Source: an uncultured Erythrobacter sp.
GTDB taxonomy: Bacteria > Pseudomonadota > Alphaproteobacteria > Sphingomonadales > Sphingomonadaceae
Direction: 5' to 3'
NCBI GenBank assembly: GCA_947488755.1
Contig: CANLAD010000001.1
Location: forward strand, 2,489,501 to 2,553,500
Length of the DNA stretch: 64,000 bases
The notes beneath the pieces were generated by a model. That model was not told the origin of the DNA, ran no database searches, and worked only from the letters and a program-made list of their open reading frames with translations. This document shows positions 19,792-28,549 of the stretch, in pieces. Each line of letters starts with the position of its first letter. The stretch's first letter is position 1. The translations under genes were made by a program, and so were the position numbers.

Positions 19792-21981
19792 TCAGGAGTT
19801 GCGGTCGCCATAACCGTAACTGTAACCGTAATCCGTGCCGTAGCCAGTTGCGCGCGTCTGATACTTGGTCATCACCGCGCCGAACAGCCGCGCATCGGCC
19901 TGCCGCAGCCGGTCGAGCGAAGCCTTCAGCGAGCGCTGCGAAACGCCGTTGGTCTCGATCACGAACACGCAGCCCTCGACCGCGCGCGCCAGCAGCGGCA
20001 CGTCGGCCAGGCCAAGCAGCGGGGACGCATCGACGATCACGTGATCGTAATGCGCGTTCAGCTCGGCCAGCAGGTGCTCCATGCGATCGGTGCTGAGCAG
20101 TTCGGCGGCGCTGGGCGGGGGCGGTCCGGTCGAAATGAAATCAAGCCCGGCGCTGCTCGTCTTCTGCACCATGACCTGCCAGTCTTCCTCACCGGCGAGG
20201 TAATTGCTCAGCCCTCTCTCGTTCCGAAGGCCGAGGATCTTGTGACACGAGGGCGAGCGCAGATCGCCGTCGAGCAGCAGGATGCGATCGGAAGTCCGCG
20301 ACAAGGTCTGCGCCAGCGCCACGCTGGTCGTGCTCTTGCCCTCGGCCGGGCGCGTGCTCGTCACCATCAGATTGCGGGGAAATCCGTGTTCGGTGACGAA
20401 AGCGAGGTTCGATTTGACGTTGAAATACGCCTCGGAGAGCTCCGACTTGCGGTCATCGAGCTCGGCCACAAGGTCATCGTGTTCGACGCTCGGCACGGTG
20501 CCCAGCAGCGGTACGCCCAGCGCCTTTCGCACATCGGATGGATCGCGCAGCCCCTCGTCGATCTGTTCGAGCACCACGAGCGCACCAAAGGCCAGCCCAA
20601 TGCCCGCGATCAGCGCGAGCGCGAGGTTGAGGAACGGGTCCGGTGCGCTCGGCGTGCCGGGCACTTCGGCAGTGTCGATAACCGTGATGTTGTTCACCGC
20701 AACGCCGGCAACGCCGATCTCCTTGTAGCGCTGCAACAGGCTGTCATAGAGCTGGCGGTTGGTATCGGCTTCACGGCGATAGATGTTGTACTGGATCGAG
20801 GCGGCGTTCTGCGTCGAGAGCTGACCTTTCAGCCCGTTCACCTGCTGGCGCAGGTCGGCCTCGCGCGCGGCGGCCTGGCGATATTCGTTCGCTCGGCTCG
20901 TCTCGATGCGGCTTTCTTCCTGCTGGATTGAGGTCTTGAGGTCGGTGATCTGGCTCTGCAGCGCGACAGCGGGGGGATAGTCCGATTTGAACTGGCTCAT
21001 CAGCCGGGCATATTCCGCCTCGGCCTCGGCCAAGCGCTGGCGCAGCGAATTGACGGTCGCATTTTCCACGTTGGACGAGTTCGCCGCGCTGCCCTGCAAC
21101 CGGCTTTCCGCCGCGATCCGGTCCGCCGTGGCTCGGGCAAGCGCGGTGTTGAGCGCTTCGAGATCGGTCGAGGCAAGCGTGCGGTCGACGAGCGAGCGAC
21201 CATCGGGCGTCACCGAATTGCCGAGCGTGACGATATCGTTGGCGGCAGCGTAATTGACTGCGCGTCGTTCCGATTCCTCAAGCCGCTCAGCCAGTTCGGC
21301 AAGGCGCCCTTCGAGAAATTCGCGCGCGTCTGCCGTCGAGGCAAAGCGACGATCGCTGCTGGCCGTAATGAATTCGCTTGCCCAGCGATTGGCGATCATC
21401 GCCGAATAATCAGGCGAAGCGCTGGTGTAGCGGATATCGACGAGGCGCGAGCGTGGGATCGGCGCGATCTCGACGTTGTCCAGCAGTAGATCGACCGTCA
21501 GGTTCTCGCGATATTCGCGTTCGTTCCGGCCTTGCGTGAGTGTCCCGGCTTCGAACGTCTCCTCGAGCGCGGCGAGATCGACGCCGTGCGCTGCAAAGAA
21601 CGCCTCGTTGGTCGGAAGACGCAGTCCGCGCGCAATGCGCAGCGCCAGCGAGCGGGCGAGCAGGTTGGAGTACTGCGTCTGGTAGAATTCATCATCCTGG
21701 CCCGTCTGGGCGTTCTCGAGCCCCTCCACGCTGGTGATGTTCGGTTCTTCCCGGCTGATTTCGAGCCGGGCTTCCGCCGTGTATTGCGGGGTCATCAGCA
21801 GCGTTGCGACCAGTCCGACCGCGAGCGCGGCGACGATGATCCCGATCACCACCCACTTCCACCGCAGCAGGCTATGCCAATACTGCAGCAGAATGGGTTG
21901 CTCAGGTTCGTCGTATCCGCCGTGCCCGCTAAGCGCGACGGCCCGACTTTCATTCATGGGTTCGACGAGGTGCCGATTCAT
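19792..21981 (-). CDS. Wzc-type BY-kinase / chain length determinant fusion
   Basis: Wzz domain, Walker A STRPAEGKSTTSVALAQ, A' ILLLDGDLRSP, B HVIVDASPLLGLAD, Tyr-rich tail YGTDYGYSYGYGDRNS. Confidence 0.94.
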   Translation of the reverse strand: MNRHLVEPMNESRAVALSGHGGYDEPEQPILLQYWHSLLRWKWVVIGIIVAALAVGLVATLLMTPQYTAEARLEISREEPNITSVEGLENAQTGQDDEFYQTQYSNLLARSLALRIARGLRLPTNEAFFAAHGVDLAALEETFEAGTLTQGRNEREYRENLTVDLLLDNVEIAPIPRSRLVDIRYTSASPDYSAMIANRWASEFITASSDRRFASTADAREFLEGRLAELAERLEESERRAVNYAAANDIVTLGNSVTPDGRSLVDRTLASTDLEALNTALARATADRIAAESRLQGSAANSSNVENATVNSLRQRLAEAEAEYARLMSQFKSDYPPAVALQSQITDLKTSIQQEESRIETSRANEYRQAAAREADLRQQVNGLKGQLSTQNAASIQYNIYRREADTNRQLYDSLLQRYKEIGVAGVAVNNITVIDTAEVPGTPSAPDPFLNLALALIAGIGLAFGALVVLEQIDEGLRDPSDVRKALGVPLLGTVPSVEHDDLVAELDDRKSELSEAYFNVKSNLAFVTEHGFPRNLMVTSTRPAEGKSTTSVALAQTLSRTSDRILLLDGDLRSPSCHKILGLRNERGLSNYLAGEEDWQVMVQKTSSAGLDFISTGPPPPSAAELLSTDRMEHLLAELNAHYDHVIVDASPLLGLADVPLLARAVEGCVFVIETNGVSQRSLKASLDRLRQADARLFGAVMTKYQTRATGYGTDYGYSYGYGDRNS

Positions 21982-22039
21982 AACTTCGAAATTCCGAATA
22001 CGTGTGCCGTCCCGGCGAGAGGCGAGGCGGGCAAATGGG

Positions 22040-22789
22040 TCAATTGTTGTCGAAGACCGTCAGGATGATCGGGGCAAGCAGCGCCGGAGCGATACCGACT
22101 GCGTTGCGGACAAAGCGCTTTTGCGCCGACTCGCCCACAACAACCAGATCGCTCGCGAAGATTTCCGGATCGTCGTAATTCCCGCGCTCGATCCCGCGCA
22201 AATCGTAGATCGCGGCCATGCGCCGACCATTGACCGTGCGAAAAACGATCACTTCTTTCGAATCGGCCAGGTCTTCGAGACCACCGGCCTCGGCGACGGC
22301 ACGAACAAGGGTCATGCGGCCCAGCACCGGATAGGAGCCTGGATCTTCGACTTCGCCCGCGATCGTCACGACGCGGCTGGTGGTCTCCTTGAGGTTCACG
22401 GTGACGCGCGGCTCGCGGATGAAATTGTCACCAAGCTGCTGCGAGATTTCCTGCTCGAGCTGGCCCGGCGTCATGCCGCCCGCATCGATCGTACCGACCA
22501 GCGGGAAGGATACACGACCTGTCGCATCGGCGCGGTAGTCCTGTCGCTCCAGCCCCTCGACCCCGAACACGCCGATCTCGAGCACGTCGAACGGGCCGAT
22601 CAGATAGGGATTGAAAGACAGCGAAACGTCTTCGCGCGTTGGCGGCGGCAATGTCGCGCTATCGGCCATCACGACATTGGAGGTTGGGCCGCTGGCGGAT
22701 TGGATCGGTCCGGCGGGCGGACCGGAACCGCAGCCTGCCAAAAAGAGAGCGGCCGAGAGGATAAGCGTGTGAATACCGATCGATTTCAT
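22040..22789 (-). CDS. Wza-type polysaccharide export lipoprotein
   Basis: Lipobox MKSIGIHTLILSAALFLAGCGSG; LIGPFDVLEIGVFGVEGL; Poly_export and SLBB-like domains. Confidence 0.92.
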   Translation of the reverse strand: MKSIGIHTLILSAALFLAGCGSGPPAGPIQSASGPTSNVVMADSATLPPPTREDVSLSFNPYLIGPFDVLEIGVFGVEGLERQDYRADATGRVSFPLVGTIDAGGMTPGQLEQEISQQLGDNFIREPRVTVNLKETTSRVVTIAGEVEDPGSYPVLGRMTLVRAVAEAGGLEDLADSKEVIVFRTVNGRRMAAIYDLRGIERGNYDDPEIFASDLVVVGESAQKRFVRNAVGIAPALLAPIILTVFDNN

Positions 22790-24435
22790 CAATTTGCGTC
22801 CATTTCCATTCTGTCCGTGCGGTACATTTGTGCCGCCGCGGTCTCTCTTTTTGCTCCCGTGCCTTCCCGATCGGTTCGCGCCAGGATCATGGCGAACATG
22901 ATCGCCGCGAAAGACGAAAGGGCCGGCGTGCGCAGGGGATAATCGACTATGCTCGCCAAGGCAAAAAGACAAAGGGTCACAGCGGCGGCTTTTTTTACAC
23001 CGCCTTTCAAATCCTTGGCTGAAGAACGCCTGAATAGTGGCACCGCAGCGCGTGCGGCAACCCATGCGAAGACCGCCAGCAATATCATCGCGGGAATGCC
23101 ACCTGTAAGAAAAACTTCGAGCAGATCGTTATGCGCATGGTTGAAATAACGCGGTTCCAGCCGGTCGAGCGGCTCGTGGCGCTGGTATGTCTCGACAAAC
23201 GTGCCGATACCCGAACCCAGCGGCAGGTAATCGTTCGCCAGTCGCAGGATCGGAAAGAATGTCGTGATGCGGTAATTCTCTCCCTCCTCGACGCCAAGCA
23301 ATCGTTGAAGCGACTTAGCGCGCGAGGCCAGCACGGCGATCGCCGCGATCGCTGTGCTCAAAACAATTGCACCCATTATGGCAATAATTCGCGGTCGCGC
23401 CCCGCGCATGCGGGTGGCGGCGCCGTCATACACTATCGGCATGGAGACAAGGCCGAAGAAACCGAGCAACAGCCCTGCGCGCGATCCCAGAAGCAGAAGA
23501 AACAGCAGCACGATCGCCGCGCCACCACCCGCGAGCCACAGGCGCAAGCGATAGCTCTCGTCACGCTCGCCTCGATAACTGGCGAACACTGCGAGCCAGG
23601 GCAGCATCGCGGCCATGAAAGCGCCGGTGTGATTGCGATTGGCGAACAACCCGATCGGTGCGCCGAAATTGCTCACGCGATAGGGATAGAGCGGACTGTC
23701 GGAACTCGCCGCCGTGGTCTGCAGTATACCAAGGATCATGCAGGCGAGGCCGAGCCCGAGCAAGACCGGCACCAGAGTAGGCCAACGATCCGGTTCGATC
23801 CGCGCCATAAATAAGGCCACCGAAAGCGGCACCGCCAGAGCGTAAAGTGCGTTCCACGTCGCGGCGGGAGCAATAGTAAGCGGCCGCCATACTTCACCAA
23901 GTCCGACCGCGCGATCGATCTCGGCTATCAGCTCGCGCTGTGGCAGCGCCTGCCAGATACTCGGCGGCAGGGGCACGAGATGGAGGAGCGTGAGGCCGAT
24001 CGCAGCGCCAATCAGCGCAAGCAACACACGCTGCGAGCGCAGCAGGGACCACGACGTCGTCGCCAGCAGGAGCGCGCACACAAGGACGGCAGCGGGTCGC
24101 AAGATCAAGAGCTGCACGACATCACCGCGCCCTGACCCCCCGGTGAGGAAAATCAGCGCAAGCCATGCTACAAACAGCCAGAATATCGACGCGGCGCGAA
24201 GGGGAAACGGATTAGCGATTGCCAAGACTTTGCGACCTATACGTGCCAGATGCGCCCACGATATGCGGGGCGCGCAACTCCGCGCAGCGCCAGCTCCTAG
24301 CAGACGCCGCCCGCCGCGCAAGCCGTAGCGGATAAGGGTTGGCGTCGATATGGAGCTGGGTGCCCGATGGTCAGCGTTGCCCGAAGCCAGACGCCGCTGT
24401 AAGGCGCTGCCGCTTCGCCCGCCCTGGGCGCTCAT
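22789..24435 (-). CDS. O-antigen ligase/polymerase (Wzy_C)-like multi-TM protein
   Basis: GLFANRNHTGAFMAAMLPWLAVF and NHAHNDLLEVFLTGGIPAMILLA are signatures of the Wzy_C/O-antigen ligase family; coding-like sequence seems to begin near LARIGRKVLAIANPF, so the true start is probably downstream of 24435. Confidence 0.85.
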   Translation of the reverse strand: MSAQGGRSGSALQRRLASGNADHRAPSSISTPTLIRYGLRGGRRLLGAGAARSCAPRISWAHLARIGRKVLAIANPFPLRAASIFWLFVAWLALIFLTGGSGRGDVVQLLILRPAAVLVCALLLATTSWSLLRSQRVLLALIGAAIGLTLLHLVPLPPSIWQALPQRELIAEIDRAVGLGEVWRPLTIAPAATWNALYALAVPLSVALFMARIEPDRWPTLVPVLLGLGLACMILGILQTTAASSDSPLYPYRVSNFGAPIGLFANRNHTGAFMAAMLPWLAVFASYRGERDESYRLRLWLAGGGAAIVLLFLLLLGSRAGLLLGFFGLVSMPIVYDGAATRMRGARPRIIAIMGAIVLSTAIAAIAVLASRAKSLQRLLGVEEGENYRITTFFPILRLANDYLPLGSGIGTFVETYQRHEPLDRLEPRYFNHAHNDLLEVFLTGGIPAMILLAVFAWVAARAAVPLFRRSSAKDLKGGVKKAAAVTLCLFALASIVDYPLRTPALSSFAAIMFAMILARTDREGTGAKRETAAAQMYRTDRMEMDAN

Positions 24436-24458
24436 ATGTTCCAGAGGATTTCCCCGCC

Positions 24459-25730
24459 ATGCATCCCGTCAGTTCCGCGCAGGTCGCGGTCATCGGTCTC
24501 GGCTATGTCGGCCTGCCGCTCGCGGTGGCGCTCGCGCATCGCTACGATTGCACCGGCTTCGATGTCGACGAAAGCCGCATCGGCGAGCTTGCCGACAATC
24601 ACGATCGCACCGCGGAGATAGATGGCGAAGCGCTGGCCCAATCTTCGCTCTCGCTCACACATGATGCAGACGCTGTGCCGCCTTGCGACTATTACATCGT
24701 GACGGTTCCAACGCCGATCGACGAAGCGCGCAATCCCGATCTCGCGATCCTCAAGGCTGCGTCGCGCAGCGTTGGCGAAATGCTGGCGCGCAAGACGGCA
24801 GACCAGACACCGATCGTGGTTTACGAAAGCACCGTCTTCCCCGGCGCGACCGAGGAAATCTGTGCGCCGATTCTGGAAGAGGTGTCGGGCCTTAAATGGG
24901 GGCGCGACTTCTTCATCGGTTACAGCCCCGAACGCATCAATCCGGGCGACCGCGAACATACGATCGACAAGATCACCAAGGTGGTTTCAGGCGACACGCC
25001 CGAAACCTTGGCTAAAGTGTCCGCGCTGTACGGCTCGATCACGACCGGTGGCACGTTCGAGGCGGCCTCCATCAAGGCGGCCGAAGCAGCCAAGGTGATC
25101 GAGAATGCCCAGCGCGACATCAATATCGCTTTCATGAACGAGATCGCGCAGATTTTCGGGCGGATGGACCTGTCGGTCTGGGATGTGCTCGATGCCGCGC
25201 GGACCAAGTGGAATTTCCTGCCGTTTTCCCCAGGCCTTGTCGGCGGGCACTGTATCGGGGTCGATCCCTATTACCTCTCGCACCGCGCCGAACAGCTCGG
25301 CCATGACCCGCGCGTCATCCTTTCCGGGCGAAGCATGAACGACAACATGGCGCACTGGGTGGCGAAGCAAATCCACGCGGCGCGCGGGGGCCAGCCGGGC
25401 AGCCTCTTGCTGTTGGGCCTGACGTTCAAGGAAAATGTGCCCGACCTGCGAAACAGCAAGGTCGCCGATCTCGCCGCCGCGCTGGCGGAGCTGGGCCATG
25501 ACGTGACGATCCACGACCCACTCGCCGACACTGCCGAAGCAAAGCGCGAATACGGTATCGAGCTCGCCGGCGATGCATTGTCGCGGCGCTATGACATGGT
25601 CCTGCTCGCTGTGCCGCATCGCGAATATCTGACCATGGGCACCGAAAGCCTGCGCACACTGCTTACCCCCAATGGAACGCTCGGCGATCTCAAAGGCGTA
25701 CTGGGCGGCGCTAGCGATTGGACGCTATAG
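24459..25730 (+). CDS. Nucleotide sugar dehydrogenase, TviB/WbpO-like (UDP-GlcNAc/GalNAc 6-dehydrogenase)
   Basis: VAVIGLGYVGLPLAVALAHRYDCTGFDVDESRI...FSPGLVGGHCIGVDPYYLSHRAEQLGHDPRVILSGRSMND. Confidence 0.92.
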   Translation: MHPVSSAQVAVIGLGYVGLPLAVALAHRYDCTGFDVDESRIGELADNHDRTAEIDGEALAQSSLSLTHDADAVPPCDYYIVTVPTPIDEARNPDLAILKAASRSVGEMLARKTADQTPIVVYESTVFPGATEEICAPILEEVSGLKWGRDFFIGYSPERINPGDREHTIDKITKVVSGDTPETLAKVSALYGSITTGGTFEAASIKAAEAAKVIENAQRDINIAFMNEIAQIFGRMDLSVWDVLDAARTKWNFLPFSPGLVGGHCIGVDPYYLSHRAEQLGHDPRVILSGRSMNDNMAHWVAKQIHAARGGQPGSLLLLGLTFKENVPDLRNSKVADLAAALAELGHDVTIHDPLADTAEAKREYGIELAGDALSRRYDMVLLAVPHREYLTMGTESLRTLLTPNGTLGDLKGVLGGASDWTL

Positions 25731-25738
25731 GAAGCGTC

Positions 25739-26752
25739 ATGCGCAGCGTTCTCATAACCGGTTCGGCCGGCTTCATTGGATACCACCTCGCCCAGCTGCT
25801 GCTGGATGAGGGCTTCCGCGTCACCGGCTATGACGGGCTGACCGATTACTACGATGTGTCGCTGAAACAGCGGCGGCATGACATGCTGGCTGAGAATGCG
25901 AACTTCACGCCGCATGTGGGGATGCTGGAAGATTTCGATGCGCTCAAATCCGTGGTCGACGCAGCGCAGCCCGACGTGATCGTCCATCTCGCGGCGCAGG
26001 CCGGGGTGCGCTACAGCCTCGAAAACCCGCGCGCCTATGTCGACGCGAACCTGACCGGCACCTTCAACGTGATGGAATGCGCGCGCGAGCACGGCGTCGA
26101 TCATCTGATGATGGCCTCGACCAGTTCGGTCTACGGCGCCAACACCGACATGCCCTTCGATGAGCGGCAGAAATGCGACACGCCGCTGACGCTCTATGCC
26201 GCGACGAAGAAGGCGAATGAGGCGATGGCGCATTCCTATGCCCATTTATGGAATCTTCCGACGACGATGTTCCGCTTCTTCACGGTTTACGGACCATGGG
26301 GCCGCCCGGACATGGCGCTTTTTAAGTTCACGCGCGGGATCCTCGATGGCACGCCGATCGAGATCTACAATCGCGGCGAGATGTACCGCGACTTCACCTA
26401 TGTCACCGACCTGGTACGCGCGATCCGGCTGCTGATCGATTGCCCTCCTGTGCGCCCCGCATCCGGCGCGGACATTCCCGCTGGCGATTCGCTATCCTCG
26501 GTCGCGCCGTGGCGGGTCGTGAATATCGGCAATAACGACAAGGTCCGGCTGATGGACTTCGTCGAGGCAATCGAGGCGGAGTGCGGGCGCAAGGCCGAAG
26601 TGACATTCCTGCCGATGCAACAGGGTGACGTGCCCGCGACCTGGGCGGACGCGAGCCTGCTCAAGACGCTGACCGGATATGCTCCGCAAACCGGATTTCA
26701 CGAAGGCATCAGCGCCTTCGTCGACTGGTATCGCGAATATTACGAAGTTTAG
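25739..26752 (+). CDS. NAD-dependent epimerase, UDP-glucuronate 4-epimerase-like
   Basis: VLITGSAGFIGYHLAQLLLDEGFRVTGYDGLTDYYDVSLKQRRH; YAATKKANEAMAHSYAHL; FRFFTVYGPWGRPDMALFKFT. Confidence 0.9.
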   Translation: MRSVLITGSAGFIGYHLAQLLLDEGFRVTGYDGLTDYYDVSLKQRRHDMLAENANFTPHVGMLEDFDALKSVVDAAQPDVIVHLAAQAGVRYSLENPRAYVDANLTGTFNVMECAREHGVDHLMMASTSSVYGANTDMPFDERQKCDTPLTLYAATKKANEAMAHSYAHLWNLPTTMFRFFTVYGPWGRPDMALFKFTRGILDGTPIEIYNRGEMYRDFTYVTDLVRAIRLLIDCPPVRPASGADIPAGDSLSSVAPWRVVNIGNNDKVRLMDFVEAIEAECGRKAEVTFLPMQQGDVPATWADASLLKTLTGYAPQTGFHEGISAFVDWYREYYEV

Positions 26753-27429
26753 GAGCCGTCGGGCAGCGCACCGGGCGCCGCCGCGTCGAGATCGCGCTGC
26801 TCGTCATCACCATCGTCGAATGGACCGGGCTTCGACGGTTCGGCGGGGATCGCGCGCGCATCGGGATTGAGCGGCGGCGGTGTGAGGCTCGGATCGACGT
26901 CGCCATCCACCGGCCCGTCACGTTCGCGTTCCAGCCGTTCGAGATATTCGCGCTCGATCTGCTCGACCCGCTCCTGCTCCGCCGCAGCGTCCTCGTCGAT
27001 CATCGAAAGCCGGTCCTGCCGCGCCTCTTCGATCAGCTGGCTGAAGCGCACATTCTCGCTTTCGGCACGATCGGCATAGGCGGCATTGATGAATTGCTCG
27101 GTACAGCCGGTAATCCCGCCTGCGCCAGCCGGATCGCACGACATCGTGCCGAACTCACCGATGTAGCGGATTGATTCGACCCGCCGTGTCCATGAGGTGT
27201 TCTCGGGCGATCCACTTTGCCGAAGGTTCGACGGGATGCGATAGCGGTCCGCCTCGACCAGGATTTCACACACCACGATCACGCCGTCCTCGGCTTCGGG
27301 GCATTCATCCTCGCTGTAGGCGATTACCATATTTACCCGATCGCCCCCTTCGTCTTGCGCCATAGCCGGAGCGGCGAAGGCAAGCGCAACCATGGGCGCG
27401 AGGGCGAGCGGGCGGATCAGATCGGTCAT
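26749..27429 (-). CDS. Hypothetical secreted protein with acidic/proline-rich C-terminus
   Basis: Signal peptide MTDLIRPLALAPMVALAFAAPAMAQ; no catalytic motif recognised. Confidence 0.65.
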   Translation of the reverse strand: MTDLIRPLALAPMVALAFAAPAMAQDEGGDRVNMVIAYSEDECPEAEDGVIVVCEILVEADRYRIPSNLRQSGSPENTSWTRRVESIRYIGEFGTMSCDPAGAGGITGCTEQFINAAYADRAESENVRFSQLIEEARQDRLSMIDEDAAAEQERVEQIEREYLERLERERDGPVDGDVDPSLTPPPLNPDARAIPAEPSKPGPFDDGDDEQRDLDAAAPGALPDGS

Positions 27430-27515
27430 TGCGGTTCCTGAACGTTATACGGGTCGCGGCGCTGCATAGCAGCCTATGGCGCCATCAGTGAACCGCTTGT
27501 GAAGGGCGGTTCGGC

Positions 27516-28040
27516 CTAAACCCGTTCGGACACCTTGATCGCGATCCGGCAGCCCAGCTTTATTGCGCCCGACAGCAGCGGATAGGCAGGCGCGCTTTCG
27601 GCCCCGTGTTCAAGCGCAGCGGCATGGTGCTCGCGCTCATCCTCGCGAAACTCGGCAATCATTTCGGCGAGTTCGGGATCGGCACCGGTTTCTTGCAACT
27701 TGTCGAGCTGCTCGGAATAATGCTTGTCGATTTCCTCCTCGACCGCGGCGGTGCAGGCCATCGCCGCTTCCGGGCCGAGCAGCGCGGTGCCTGCGCCAAG
27801 CGCATAACCCGCTGCAGACCACAGCGGATGCAGCGCGGTCGGACGCACACCGCGCTTCGCTAGCATCGCATCGAAGCGTTCCCGGTGCCCTTCCTCTTGC
27901 GCGGCCATATGCCGGATCTCGGCGGAATGCGGACCGCGATCGCCCATGACGGCAAGCTGCCCTTCGTAAATGCGGGTCGCGCCGAATTCGCCAGCCTGGT
28001 CGACCCGGATCATGCGGTGAAGTTCGTCCTGTTTCATCAT
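27516..28040 (-). CDS. coq7: Demethoxyubiquinone hydroxylase (Coq7-type di-iron protein)
   Basis: MIRVDQAGEFGATRIYEGQLAVMG, HMAAQEEGHRERF, EDEREHH di-iron ligands. Confidence 0.93.
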   Translation of the reverse strand: MMKQDELHRMIRVDQAGEFGATRIYEGQLAVMGDRGPHSAEIRHMAAQEEGHRERFDAMLAKRGVRPTALHPLWSAAGYALGAGTALLGPEAAMACTAAVEEEIDKHYSEQLDKLQETGADPELAEMIAEFREDEREHHAAALEHGAESAPAYPLLSGAIKLGCRIAIKVSERV

Positions 28041-28068
28041 GTGCTTTCTCGTCGCGAAGGCGTTTGTC

Positions 28069-28521
28069 TTACTTCTTATACGCAGCGAGCGCGAGAATGG
28101 CTCCGCCGCCGATGGTCGAGATCAGGAAATTCCATCCCGCGAGCGAAATGCCGAAGAGACTCCACGGCGCAACATCGCAGCGCACTAGTGGCGCCGCGTT
28201 CACGTCCATGACATCGATGGAGCCCGGCAAGCCGGCGCAGCCGGTGATCCCCTCCCACCAGCCATATTCGACGCCCGCATGAAAGCCGCCAATCAGGCCG
28301 GACGTGACAATCGCCAGACCTGCCAACGCCGCCCAGACACGTCGTGGCACGGCAAGATAGGCGACCAGCGCGAATGCGAGCGCGGCGAAATGCGGATAAC
28401 GCTGCCACAGGCACATCTCGCAAGGGTAAAGGCCGAACACATATTGCGAGACATAGGCACCGCCGAGCAGCGCCACCGGGATCGCCAGCGCAAGCGCGCG
28501 CGCCTGATCCAATCCGCTCAT
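28069..28521 (-). CDS. dsbB: Disulfide bond formation protein B
   Basis: GLYPCEMCLWQRYPHFAA CxxC and four TM segments. Confidence 0.9.
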   Translation of the reverse strand: MSGLDQARALALAIPVALLGGAYVSQYVFGLYPCEMCLWQRYPHFAALAFALVAYLAVPRRVWAALAGLAIVTSGLIGGFHAGVEYGWWEGITGCAGLPGSIDVMDVNAAPLVRCDVAPWSLFGISLAGWNFLISTIGGGAILALAAYKK

Positions 28522-28549
28522 CGTGTAATCCTGGTCTCTGCGGTGCGAA

